Shown here: positions 21,465 to 30,797 of the stretch, piece after piece
Layout of the letters: each line of letters starts with the position of its first letter
Numbering within the stretch: position 1 is the first letter of the stretch
From: Euclidia mi
Lineage: Eukaryota > Arthropoda > Insecta > Lepidoptera > Erebidae
Assembly: GCA_944739405.2 (NCBI GenBank)
Contig: OX123182.2
Location: 105,627,279 to 105,691,278 of the forward strand
Direction of reading: 5' to 3'
Length of the DNA: 64,000 bases
Translations under genes and position numbers: made by a program
Notes under the pieces: model-generated
What the model was told of the DNA's origin: nothing
What the model saw: only the letters and a program-made list of their open reading frames with translations
Databases searched by the model: none

Positions 21465-22477
21465 CTATAACCTTGAAGAGATGCGAATTACTTTGACCAT
21501 GCTTTCCCAACATCCACCGAAATGTGGTGATGCTGGTGGAATAAACTTCCAGTCAATATGATCTATGGAACGTTCTTCCTGAAGACGAGTACGATAACCC
21601 GCGACGTGATTGAAACAAGTAGCGGGAACAAGTTCCATCAATTTACTAATGCGGTTGGCGACAAAAGTCTGCCAGCGGTGAGGAGAAGAATGAATCCAAG
21701 CGAGCACTACTTTGGAGTCGGAAAATGCGTATATTTATTAATGGGGTAGTGGGGCAAAACTGTGTCTTGAACCTTGCGGAGCAACTGAGACAGCAGAAGG
21801 GCCGCGCACAACTCCAGTCTCGCAACCGAAATGGTTTTAACAGGCGAGACCTTAGACTTGGCACAAACTAACTGCACCGAGTAGTTAGAACCAATGCGGA
21901 CTTGCAGATATACGACTCCGCCGTAAGCACGCTCGCTGGCGTCAGCGAAACCTATTAAGTTGATGGTACATCCATCTACCAACCCAAGATGACGCGGAAT
22001 AGTAATTTGATTGAGCGCGGTAAGCTCAATACAAACTGGCCCCAAGCGGCGACAATATGGTCGGGGAGTGTTTCATCCCACTCACACTTTGATAGCCAAA
22101 GCTCGTTGATTGAGAGCTTGGCGTACAAAATTGTGGGAGCCACAAACCCATTATGTCCCATAGTTGAGCTACTGTGGACAGCATAGTGCGCTTGGCGCAC
22201 TTATCATCTGGCGGTGAGACGTCAAACCGAAAACTATCGCAGGATTTGTCCCAGCGTAAACCGAGAACCTTATGCGGTACAGACTTCTCAAACTCAATGT
22301 CTGGAGAAGCATTATGAGAATCTGGTATGCGTGTGAGAACCTCCTTAGAGTTGCTTGTCCATTTGACAAGATCAGTTTGGCCTCACTTGAAAAGCTGAAT
22401 AAGCTCTCCACAAAGCGAAATTTCTAGCGGAGCGGGTATGACACTACAGGCAAGGTCATCCATATACAAAGCGGAAG
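21465..22477 (-). pseudogene. Remnant of BEL pol: RT C-terminus, RNase H, integrase end
   Basis: On the minus strand the catalytic SALYMDDLACSVI (YMDD codons at 22455-22466) is followed by LISLCGELIQLF-like residues. After frame changes come SPPDDKCAKRTMLSTVAQLW and DIMGLW, typical of the segment after the BEL reverse transcriptase core, then DSKVVLAWIHSSPHRWQTFV with ANRISKL (RNase H region), and finally IPPASPHFGGCWESMVK, the C-terminal integrase signature. Most of the integrase catalytic core between RNase H and this last motif is missing, and several stops are present. No replication-competent polyprotein can come from this copy. Confidence 0.8.
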
Positions 22478-22579
22478 TGTAGTATAGTATAGTGTAGCGT
22501 AGCTTAGCATAGCATAGCGTAGCATAGCACAGCATAGCATAGCGTAGCATAGCATAGCACAGCATAGCATAGCATAGCT
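22478..22579. repeat. AGCAT/ATAGC pentanucleotide array at the pol deletion
   Basis: About 100 bp of AGCAT, AGCGT and AGCAC pentamers. It replaces the expected N-terminal half of the reverse transcriptase: protease ends at 22582 and the YMDD box is at 22455-22466. Confidence 0.9.
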
Positions 22580-22581
22580 AA

Positions 22582-23193
22582 TTAGTGCTTTATCTTACAC
22601 ACAGTTTTAGCACCCACCTTGATCTCTTGAAGAGCAGAACAACAACAAGACGTAATACAATGAGCAGTATGTAACGTAGGTACGGTACCCATAATCACAT
22701 ACCCAAATACCGTCTCAATAGCGGGCGGTAAATCATATCGCTCACTACTTACTATGTTAGTTAGTAGCAAGTGCGGAAATATTGAAGCTCCGATCAAAAG
22801 ATCAATGCCTGCCGGATTCGCAAACTCCGCGTCTGCTAGCGGCAATGACTCGAGGTGAGTGAGTGATGCTACGTCTACATTAGCGTTCGGCAATGCGTCC
22901 GTGATATGCTCCACGATTAGCGAAGAAATGTTAAAATTAATGTCCCTATCAAAACGCGAATGTATTTTAATATCTACGGAACCCTTGCAATGTTTTTCTG
23001 ATCCGCCTATCCCTTTGACGGTTGAGTTAGTATTTTTAAAGTTATTCCATAATCCGAGGCGTTTGAATAACTCAAACGTTATTAAATTGGTCTGAGATGC
23101 GCTATCTAGCAGACAACGTACCATGTGCGGCGACCCATTAACATCATATACGATAACTTGCGCTGTCGCTAACAGAACAGTCTTAGACGTCAT
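22582..23193 (-). CDS. Aspartic protease region of BEL pol
   Basis: A 203-codon frame. Near residue 30 it has CLLDSASQTNLIT, the D-S-A/G catalytic loop of retropepsin-type proteases in the DUF1758 family that sits after gag in BEL/Pao polyproteins. A second conserved stretch, IDLLIGASIFPHLL, lies near residue 130. The enzyme would cut the gag-pol polyprotein. The frame begins with its own ATG only because upstream sequence is broken; in an intact element it would be fused to gag. It ends at 22582, where a pentanucleotide array begins instead of the reverse transcriptase N-terminus. Confidence 0.75.
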   Translation of the reverse strand: MTSKTVLLATAQVIVYDVNGSPHMVRCLLDSASQTNLITFELFKRLGLWNNFKNTNSTVKGIGGSEKHCKGSVDIKIHSRFDRDINFNISSLIVEHITDALPNANVDVASLTHLESLPLADAEFANPAGIDLLIGASIFPHLLLTNIVSSERYDLPPAIETVFGYVIMGTVPTLHTAHCITSCCCSALQEIKVGAKTVCKIKH

Positions 23194-23255
23194 TCACTGC
23201 GTTTTAGCCCTGCGCGGATCATTATAGATGCGGGAGTGCCGTCCTCGCCATGTCC

Positions 23256-23560
23256 TCACGTGCGCGCCGCCCGCGCAATGGACGACGTACACAACGATAC
23301 CTCGCCCGGAGGCGTGCAGGGGGAAGGCACCGTGGCCCGCATCTGCGATGTAAGTGTGTCAAGGTCAGCAGCTTGGCTTGACAACGGGTTATCTTTATCG
23401 AAATGAAGCAATGAATGATGTTTTTTATTGCAGAAGCGGCACTTTGTCTTACTAGAACAATTACTTGTTTTATGTTTTATGCTTAAGCAATTAATGCAAG
23501 CTTTGTTATCTTTTACGCATTTAAAACGAGCGGTTGCATGCAAATTATCGAAGGCGGGAC
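23256..23560 (-). pseudogene. Nucleocapsid zinc-knuckle segment of the BEL element
   Basis: In a shifted frame directly after gag the protein continues with KCPAFDNLHATARFKCV, a CCHC knuckle (CINCLSIKHKTSNC, spacing C-x2-C-x4-H-x4-C) and a second finger (CRFCNKKHHSLLH). It is the RNA-binding part of gag-pol. The frame stops at 23256 before the protease. The frameshift on the gag side is either mutation or, less likely, programmed. Confidence 0.75.
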
Positions 23561-24612
23561 ACTTGTATTAAGTCGTCGTGCACTATATTACTGCACAGAC
23601 ACTTCTGTGAATTATTACTATTAGATTCCGAACATATTACGTAAGATTGTGGATTAGGGACCGAGTTATTATTACTATTTCGCGATTTATTCAACCTTTG
23701 TTTGTTGCTGTTAGTGTTAGACGGGCCAGGTGAACCAGACTGCGTATTATGAAATATTCGACACTGATCTTTGATGAACGAAATAAAACTATCTAGTGTA
23801 GGTATTTTATTATTGCGTTCCGTCATCTCGAATGCGCGAATTGTATCAGTGTCAAACTTTTTTAAAGCGAGTTGAAGCAACATAAAGTTGGAAAGATCTT
23901 CCAATTTTAAATTCCTAAGCGAATTAACCGCGGTTACGAAGTTATCAATAAACAGCTGGAAATTCGCACCGGACAGTTTAAGATTTAAAGCTTGGTCAAA
24001 GTAGGTAGACGCTAGAACGCGCGTGTCCTGATATCTATCAAGTAGTGACTGAAATATGACCTGATAATTCTCAGCACTGGGTGTGACACCTGCAAATACG
24101 GACTGGGCCTTCGGTGACAGTTTACCTATTAAATAGTACAACCTGTCAGCATCTGTCAGAGAACCATTATCGTGCACTGTAGACTTAAAACTCGCATAGA
24201 ATAACGGCCAATTTCGTATATCTCCGTCAAACGACATAATCTCGATTGGCGGTAATCTCGGTTTGCGGGCGACGGGCTCTGCTGAACATTTACCCTCCAA
24301 TTGCGATTGTATACGCTTAATAATACAATAAAGATCTTCGAATGAGGTATACGCCTGGTAGTTCGGTTTTTCATCAGGATTGATAGAAAGTAATCTTGCG
24401 TTATAATCGTCTAACAACTTATGAAAATCTGTTCGAATACTATCTACTGTCATACAATAACTGAGAAATGCTTCGCTATTACTGTCAGACATAGATGCGG
24501 TTTTTGAGCGTTCATAGATGTTTTGAATGCGCTCAAATAAAATATTGCGTTTTGCTTCTAAGATTGTCATCTCTCTGTCTTTCGACACGCGTGACTTCTT
24601 TTGTTGTGACAT
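23545..24612 (-). CDS. gag: Gag of the BEL/Pao element
   Basis: A 355-codon open frame from ATG at 24612, the first long frame after the 5' LTR. Residues about 110-300 carry the BEL/Pao gag signature: PPIEIMSFDGDIRNWPLFYA, then YYLIGKLSPKAQSVFAG, LLDRYQDTRVLASTYFDQAL and LQLALKKFDTDTIRAFEM. This is the DUF1759-type structural domain that forms the particle core. The N-terminal 50 residues are rich in K/R/E. The Asn/Ser-rich stretch near residues 305-335 is a linker to the nucleocapsid. The frame ends at SRLR-stop where the zinc-knuckle region should follow; that region is intact one frame away, so a single frameshift near 23560 has cut gag. Confidence 0.85.
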   Translation of the reverse strand: MSQQKKSRVSKDREMTILEAKRNILFERIQNIYERSKTASMSDSNSEAFLSYCMTVDSIRTDFHKLLDDYNARLLSINPDEKPNYQAYTSFEDLYCIIKRIQSQLEGKCSAEPVARKPRLPPIEIMSFDGDIRNWPLFYASFKSTVHDNGSLTDADRLYYLIGKLSPKAQSVFAGVTPSAENYQVIFQSLLDRYQDTRVLASTYFDQALNLKLSGANFQLFIDNFVTAVNSLRNLKLEDLSNFMLLQLALKKFDTDTIRAFEMTERNNKIPTLDSFISFIKDQCRIFHNTQSGSPGPSNTNSNKQRLNKSRNSNNNSVPNPQSYVICSESNSNNSQKCLCSNIVHDDLIQVSRLR

Positions 24613-24947
24613 GCTTACGTAAGTATAAGCTAATGAGAACGAAACAAAATAAGAATATCTAATGTACCTATTATTTTACCTAAGTAGGCTAAGTAGGCAA
24701 CACTTTAGAGCTGTGGAATTAAAAGTTGCTTGAAATATGAGATTTATAAGACAACTATGATAGTTCCAGAATTAATAATTTAGTAAGTAGGTAGCTACAT
24801 AAAAGTTTACCTACTGATGCAGGCGGAAACAACCATGTGACGGCTATGTGAATATATTAGGAGTATAGCTAGGTGCTATAACTGCCTAGGTATAGCGATA
24901 TAACGTATAAAAACGTAAATGAATCCGACTCGTATGGATCAAAAAAA

Positions 24948-25472
24948 TGGTTCGGCGATACACCGAAACCGTAGGTTCTAGGCGACTTGGGAAAGATTAA
25001 TGGAATGGACTGTATTCAAAGGATAGCGGGTTTTTAGCCGCCTAGGATTGGATACGGGAAGAGGTGATTGTGAGTGGGTATAGGATATTCCAAGGATGGA
25101 GGGCACTTACCTTATACGGCAATCTTCTTCGTTTCCGAATGGCAGTCTCCTGGTGGTTTCGTGATGCAGCTGCTTGTTTTCACTTCACAACACAGTCACT
25201 TCCACTTGCGAGCGGTTTTATAAGCGGTAACAACTATAGCGGGCGCGGCGCGGTGATACGGTATAGCGGACGCGTATCGCGAATCGAATGTTCTTGAAAG
25301 CTCTGGACTGTCTCTCGCGTCGACGTTTCGCGGCGACCAATCAGGCGAAAGGCAGTGCCTCTTCCAGGGAGTGGGATAGAGAGGGACGGAAATATGGTAT
25401 CGCTCGCACTAGACGTGGAACGATTGATGTTGATGCGATTAGTTATAGATAGGAAGGTAGATGGTGCTACCA
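24948..25472 (-). repeat. 5' LTR of the BEL element
   Basis: 525 bp, differing from the 3' LTR at about eight positions by eye. A TATA-like CTTATAAAA lies on the minus strand at 25217-25225, suitable for the element's own promoter. Confidence 0.92.
25217..25225 (-). promoter_or_regulatory. TATA-like box in the 5' LTR
   Basis: Minus-strand CTTATAAAA in a GC-richer context, about 250 bp inside the LTR; the same site is present in the 3' LTR at about 20925-20933. Assigned by sequence and position only. Confidence 0.5.
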
Positions 25473-26080
25473 ATGTTGCTGATCGATTTTTGAAGAAAAA
25501 ATCAGGTATTTCTGTTTAACATCTAATAAAGGAACGAATCAATCGCTAATTACATTTTAGGACACAAGCCTATTACTAAACTAACTTAATTACTCTAGTA
25601 ATCTAATAATCACGTAATTATTATACTAGGTTAAATATGATGCTAATAATATCGTAAAATTTCTAACACTGGTACATCTCTAATCCAAAGGTGGCAAAAC
25701 TTGGAAGCGCAGTGTTCGCCACGCCAGTGTCGTCTATAGACGACCGTGGATGACATCACAAACGAAATTAGTGCTGTGACTTTTTTATTTAATTACTTAT
25801 TTATTATAAAATCTGCTCTTGTCTAACGCTGTAGTTTCTGGGTATTGATTACTAATTTGGGAAAAAGGATAAAACATGAGTGTAAATAAATACAATCAGG
25901 GGTAATTATAAGTTATTTTTATTCGTAAACCATGCACAAGTAAAATCATTCCTACTATCGATGTTTCATTGATATGTATTTTTGCCCGTCACAATTTTTT
26001 TGTAGGTATTAAAGAAGGGATTTGTGGCGTGGCGTAGGGAATACAGTTTTTCGTTATTGACGTGGCGGTGAACGGGTTAA

Positions 26081-27631
26081 AAACCTGCTCTTTGACATTT
26101 CCTTTACAATAAGTTGGTTTGTATCGTGGTGGTATTCATACAGCTTATTTGTGCGGGCGAAAATCATTGAATATAATTATTATGTACCTTCTAATATGTA
26201 TGTAGCGAGTCTTAACCACAACCAGGAGTCTTAATCGCGTTAACTAACAAGTTCAAGATATTAATATCCTTTGTTTTCTGCAAACTTTTGACGGGCTTAC
26301 AATTGAGACAAGAGGATAGAGAGGATAGACAGGAGAATATACCTCGTATAATGTATACAAATCGCAAAAAGTTTACTACTCTATAAACTATGGGAGTACG
26401 TGTAGGTAATGGTCTATCCACACAAATCAGAGCCGTACCCGAGACGCGACAGAGCAGTAGCCGTGCTAAGACCATGCATCCGAGTCCCGGGCGTCACTTT
26501 CTATTCACTCACGTCAGGGGTGTGACCGGACTGTGGACAGACAGACTGTGAATATCAAGTACTGCTTCAGCGTAGTGTAGTAAAATAGATCACGCAGTAT
26601 ACGTCATAGCTTCGTTTAATACAGAAGCGTAAATTGCAAGAAATATCAGGACACGTCACGGCGCCGGCCTAGACACTAGAGGTTCATTCCCGGACCGGGC
26701 ACGCACTTGTATAAACAAGTCCATATAATTTGTTCACAACGATATTCTGTTGAGCCCCTGATGTGTGTGGATGGACCTTTATGCCTTTATTCGTCGTTGA
26801 CGTCGTCTCTACACTTCGTTGACGTTGACATCTTTTGACATCTCGGCACCATTTCGATGAGGCAATGAATACAGATTTACATAGAAGCGCAGTTCTTAAG
26901 GATTTCGTGTGCCGATTCCAAGTGGACACTGTCTCCAGTTTAGTTCGTAGTTGGCGCCGTTGGGGGTACTGGCGTCGTTGTCCGTCTCTCTTGGTCTCGT
27001 AGTTAAGATACACAGGAGGAGCGTTCGTCTGTCTTGCTCTCGTAGAGACAGCTGTCATAGCGCGACTGCCACGCCGCCAAGCGGCAATTTGGGTCACAGA
27101 AAGTTTGTCTTCAGAGCACCCATAAGAAATGCGCCTCTATGTAAATATCTGAGCTCTTTGGATAAAGTCTGTATACAGCATCATCATAGCGTTATACCGT
27201 TTGCATCCAATACTTTTGCCTTCCCCCTCCCCCTACTGCCCCTCTTACTGCTCTAACCAGATTTGGTAGAATATTGGCTAGCTATGAAGCCCATATTGGT
27301 CGTTTGTTATTATTTATAAAAGCCGCATACAATTTTATGTATGGGCTGATGGTGAAATAATGTCCAAATGGGTGTATTGTCAACGATGGCGTAAATTGGA
27401 AAACGTTCAATGAACTTTAACTAAATGAATGTAAATCGGTGGCCCTTAACATCTTCATATATTTTGCATATTTAATACCTTTGCCTTTAGACACTAGTTT
27501 GGAACTAAACTCAATTTGTATGTCGGTACCAAGGTACCTACATACAAATTGAGTTTACCAAGAACAATTAAGAGCCTTGGCTCTAAATTGGTCCTGTTTT
27601 GTGTACCTACACACCGAAATAAATTAAATCA
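26081..27631. other. Unassigned region, one hairpin
   Basis: 26684-27097 (minus, 137 codons) and 26951-27256 (plus, 101 codons) overlap on opposite strands in a GC-richer tract; neither has a motif I recognise. A 17-bp-arm hairpin lies at 27507-27556. Confidence 0.4.
27507..27556. repeat. Hairpin with 17-bp perfect arms
   Basis: AAACTCAATTTGTATGT (27507-27523) and its exact complement (27540-27556). The loop contains GGTACC twice, which adds inner pairing. Confidence 0.75.
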
Positions 27632-27800
27632 TTACTGGTCTGTTAATGACTGACTGTCAGAGAACACACAACCGAATCTACCGGGTGCCAGAAGCTGATA
27701 TTTGGCAAGTATGTTCCTTGAGATACACTAACAAGCAACTTCCCAAAATTTCCACGGGACCGGGAAAATACGGTTAAATTAAAAGAAAAACGCGCGTAAT
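27632..27800 (+). repeat. Mini-Helitron-like fragment (TCTGTATATAT family)
   Basis: Matches the 14694 copy (TTAATGACTGACTG, GGCAAGTATGTTCCTTG, CACGGGACCGGGAAAA) but ends are eroded. Confidence 0.5.
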
Positions 27801-28257
27801 AGCGTGGGTAAAATATATATGTATAGATACAACGTATACAGCCTATATGTATTACTATAGTTGTACTTGTCAGGTGTTTGGAAAATAAAAGATACAACAA
27901 TCAATTCTTACTTTCATTTATTTAGCTTGTATATTTTAAAATCTAAAGTATTGATTCTACATTTATATAATTTATATTTAGCGCCACGTTCGATAAGCAA
28001 GGGCATAGAACCAAGAGAAAGAACATGGCAAGAAAACCCTTGGCCATTCTTTTAATAGTTATCATTTATAAAAGCGGTACAATCAATACATATATCGGAT
28101 AGCAAGGTTGTGCGTAGTTCAATATTTCAAAAGTAACTATTACCTTAATAAAATAGATTAGCATAATTCATTTAGTAATATTCACCACAGATATAGATTA
28201 AACGAAAAAGCAAACACCGAGCTCCGAGGCGAAAGTCTTGAATACAACAGAGATAAC
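27801..28257. other. Intergenic, nothing recognised
   Basis: AT-rich, no gene or repeat assigned. Confidence 0.4.
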
Positions 28258-28486
28258 ATTCATCATCAGCCTTTAACAGTCCACTGCTGGACTAGGCCTC
28301 TCCTTTCAAAGGAGGAATTGGCCTACTATCCAAGCGGGTTGGTATAGGGTTTGTATCAAGTTTTCCTTCTCTTACAGTGCTGTTCTCTGCATACTATGCT
28401 CCCTCTGTCGGCTCTTACGACACCCATGGGATGATATGAGGTGGTGACAATTCGTATTCTTAATCCGTCACCACACGGACAATATT
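28258..28486 (-). mobile_element. Retroposon with RTE-like tail, copy 1
   Basis: Minus strand runs from CCGTGTGGTGACGGATTAAG to GGACTGTTAAAGGCTGATGA. The tail block (GGCCTAGTCCAGCAGTGGAC) is shared with the 3' end of the RTE fragment at 57843-58213, as for SINEs mobilised by RTE LINEs. Copies: 42085-42325 and 53800-54032. Confidence 0.65.
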
Positions 28487-28858
28487 TACCACTGAAATAT
28501 TCACTACATGATGTAGGTATATAATAGACACGACTTGTTTCTCAGCATAATTCGATTCTATACTATATGATACCCTAAGTTCTGAACTTTAACATCTCAC
28601 AACTGACGGAACCACCCACAATATCAATTATACAATTGCTACGCTACATTATTACATTAACTATACATTGTCTATATTGACAATACTCTAAATAACACCA
28701 CAATAGAATAAAGAATTGTGAAACACATCACTAGTTAAAACACTATATAAAAACACAAAAATATAAAAGTCTGAATTATGTCGTACCTTATAGTTAGCCG
28801 TTGCCGGGACGGAACTGCTCTTGAACAGAGCCTGTTCTCCTCTTATATCCTATTTACA
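28487..28858. other. Intergenic, nothing recognised
   Basis: AT-rich. Confidence 0.4.
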
Positions 28859-29064
28859 CGTTTTACAGTATCAACTGCCAAACGTCAGATCAAATTGTAT
28901 ATTTATTATTGGCAGCACTAGAAATTTAAAACATACCAACCATCAATACGATATAACCTCCTTGGGTTATATCGTATTGATGGTTGGTATGTTTTAAATT
29001 TCTAGTGCTGCCAATAATAAATATACAATTTGATCTGACGTTTGGCAGTTGATACTGTAAAACG
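28859..29064. repeat. Perfect palindrome, 100-bp arms, 6-nt spacer
   Basis: 28859-28958 and 28965-29064 read as exact reverse complements as far as can be checked by eye; arms start CGTTTTACAGTATCAACTGC and the spacer is TCCTTG. The total is 206 bp. No TSD beyond a possible CA dinucleotide. No coding potential. Confidence 0.92.
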
Positions 29065-29336
29065 CAAGGAGCAAGTAAACATGGAGGGAGCATTTCAAAA
29101 AGAGTAGAAATCGTATATGCATCTCTTTTCTCTCTAATTACAGAACTGCATATGTTCGAGTGTGATAGCCATATAGCTTTTATACAGCCTTGAATGACAT
29201 ATGCCAAAAAAAATGTTATGTCATGTCGATGTTCGTCCAGCTGGAGTGAAAGCCGTGTCGAAATAAACTGCAATTTAAATTGCTACAAAATATTACAATT
29301 GAAGATATTATCACTTCTAAACATTAAAACATTACC

Positions 29337-29412
29337 ATAGTTTGTAATGCTGTCGGATGTAAAAGCCGAATGGGACTATTGGCCGAAAATGGTCAAAAAA
29401 TATCCTACCACG
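29337..29412 (+). pseudogene. THAP-domain gene, exon 1 (start codon lost)
   Basis: The frame reads (I)VCNAVGCKSR, then MGLLAENGQKISYH, and ends at a splice donor CACG/GTAAGT. C-x4-C at the very start and K-I-S-Y-H just before the intron are the first-exon pattern of THAP zinc fingers. The expected initiator is ATA (29337-29339) where ATG would be typical, so the start appears mutated. The matching exon 2 lies 3.9 kb downstream at 33346. The last codon phase does not join perfectly to that exon, which points to decay or to two related copies. Confidence 0.5.
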
Positions 29413-29611
29413 GTAAGTCATAATAAGTAAAATTGTAGATATCTGCCGTAATAATTCTACAATGATATTTGTAAAGCTTATATTTAAAGATAGGTTTAAA
29501 GAACTTTATTCTCATAAAAAGATACAATATCCACTTACATGAGAACAATAAAATTATCTATTAATCTATGTAATCTATATTTTTTTTGTAATTAATCTAT
29601 TTTTCTTTTTG

Positions 29612-29827
29612 TTTTTTTTTTAACAACTCCCGCACTAGGACTAAATCCTGTGTCGCGGGGGACTTTACAAACATACAACTAACGGACACAATGAACACCC
29701 AGACTCGAAACAACAATTTATGAATCACACAAAGTGTTGCCTCGTGTGGGGATCGAACCCACAACACTCGGCGTAGTGTCAAGCGGCGAGGCGGCCCCTT
29801 AAACCACTACGCCAACCGTGCAGTCAA
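29612..29827 (-). mobile_element. tRNA-headed SINE, CACAGGATTTAGTCC family, copy 1
   Basis: Minus-strand head with A box (GTTGGCGTAGTGG) and B box (GGGTTCGATCCCC); body has GTTGTATGTTTGTAAAG and CGCGACACAGGATTTAGTCC; ends in an A-run (29610-29625 as T on plus). Other copies: 54148-54357, partial at 41172-41228 and 63893-64000. Confidence 0.75.
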
Positions 29828-29937
29828 ATTATTTATATAATGTAGGTAGGTAAAAAACTCGTCGAATCACACAATACTAGTACAGTCTGTATGCCACGTA
29901 TTGGCTTCGTTTAAAAGTTTTATTTTATATTAAGTTT

Positions 29938-30797
29938 TTAATCTTCATTTTCTGTAATATATCTACATAATTGAGACTTAAAACTGGTAAACGACTTCAG
30001 ATTTTTGATACATGATGGTAATTTATTGTAAAGCTGGGCGCCCCCAAAGGTTATATTTTTTTTAGCATAGTTTGTACGTGCTTTTGGCAATACCAATAGA
30101 CTTGGTCGGCGTAGACTACGTTTAGTGAGTTGCGATTTATTTATAAACGATATATTTGTGTTAATAGTTTTATTAATATTTTTTCTGATTAAAATACATG
30201 TGTTATATTTATATAATTGGGTTAAATTAATTAATTTAGTTTCTTTAAAAATTTTACTGGTCGGTGTCAAATAGTGATAACGGAAAATAATTTTGATTAC
30301 TTTGTTCTGAATTCTTTGAAGTTCTTTTAGCTTCCGGTTGCTAGCGCTACCCCAGATTTCAATAAGATACAGAAGATGTGATTTCACTAGGGAGTTATAG
30401 ATATTATAACGTATTTTTTTCGGAATGCATTGACTAATACTCTCCAGTGACCCAATAAGTGAGGAAATTTTTCCTTTGACATGATCCAAGTGCATGTGCC
30501 AAGATAAACTATTGTCCACTATTAAGCCAAGGTATTTTTCGCAAGTTTTTTGTTCTAGTGGCGTATTATTAATGATTAGCGGGTCATGATGCGGTATTTT
30601 TTTATTTTTTGCTTTAAAAATTACATAACATGTTTTAGAAATGTTTACCGTTAACAAGTTGTATTGGAACCATTCAGTCAAAGTGTTGAGATCCTGTTGA
30701 GCCTGTGTAATAAGGTCTTGTATTTTAGTGCCAAAATAAAACAAACAGGTGTCGTCCGCGTATAGCGTTATATGACCTCGTAGTCCTAGTTCTGTAA
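29938..30797 (-). pseudogene. LINE reverse transcriptase, catalytic to C-terminal part
   Basis: Reading on the minus strand from the Helitron junction at 30797 the frame gives TELGLRGHITLYADDTCLFY; the YADD catalytic box codes lie near 30750-30762. It continues through WFQYNLLTVNISKTCYVIF, EKYLGLIVDNSLSWHMHLDH and LQRIQNKVIKIIF to a stop at 29938. This layout (ADD, then YLGxxxD--L-W--H) is that of CR1/jockey-group non-LTR elements. The last 268 codons are uninterrupted, unusual among the relics here. Upstream codons (VYINN) resume at 33139 on the other side of the Helitron and reach a stop after about 17 codons, so it is 5'-truncated. Confidence 0.85.

Larger units (their letters stand above)
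20656..25472 (-). mobile_element. BEL/Pao LTR retrotransposon, internally deleted
   Basis: Flanked by ATGTT at 20651-20655 and 25473-25477. Two 525-bp direct LTRs (20656-21180, 24948-25472) begin TGG and end CCA on the plus strand. All coding traces are on the minus strand in the order gag, zinc knuckles, protease, reverse transcriptase, RNase H, integrase, the BEL/Pao order. At 4.8 kb it is shorter than the usual 6-7 kb because much of pol is missing. Confidence 0.93.
19423..26076. mobile_element. piggyBac-like non-autonomous element, TTAA TSD, hosting a BEL element
   Basis: TTAA flanks both ends (19419-19422, 26077-26080). The terminal inverted repeats read CCCTTTCACCGCCAC (left) and CCCGTTCACCGCCAC (right, other strand), with one mismatch over 15 bp. 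TTAA targets and CCC-starting ends are the piggyBac hallmark. Removing the nested BEL element and its 5-bp TSD leaves about 1.8 kb, without a transposase. The interior has repeat R and four GTCGTC-type palindromes (19439, 19698, 19987, 25729). Confidence 0.75.

Noticed and set aside
23545..24612. BEL gag as evidence of an active retrovirus-like element
   Set aside because: Frameshifts after gag, missing RT N-terminus and integrase core mean this copy cannot replicate by itself; no env-like frame exists.
26684..27256. Overlapping open frames of 137 codons (minus) and 101 codons (plus)
   Set aside because: No domain, no splice context and opposite strands overlap in a GC-richer tract, so at most one could be real; composition explains both.
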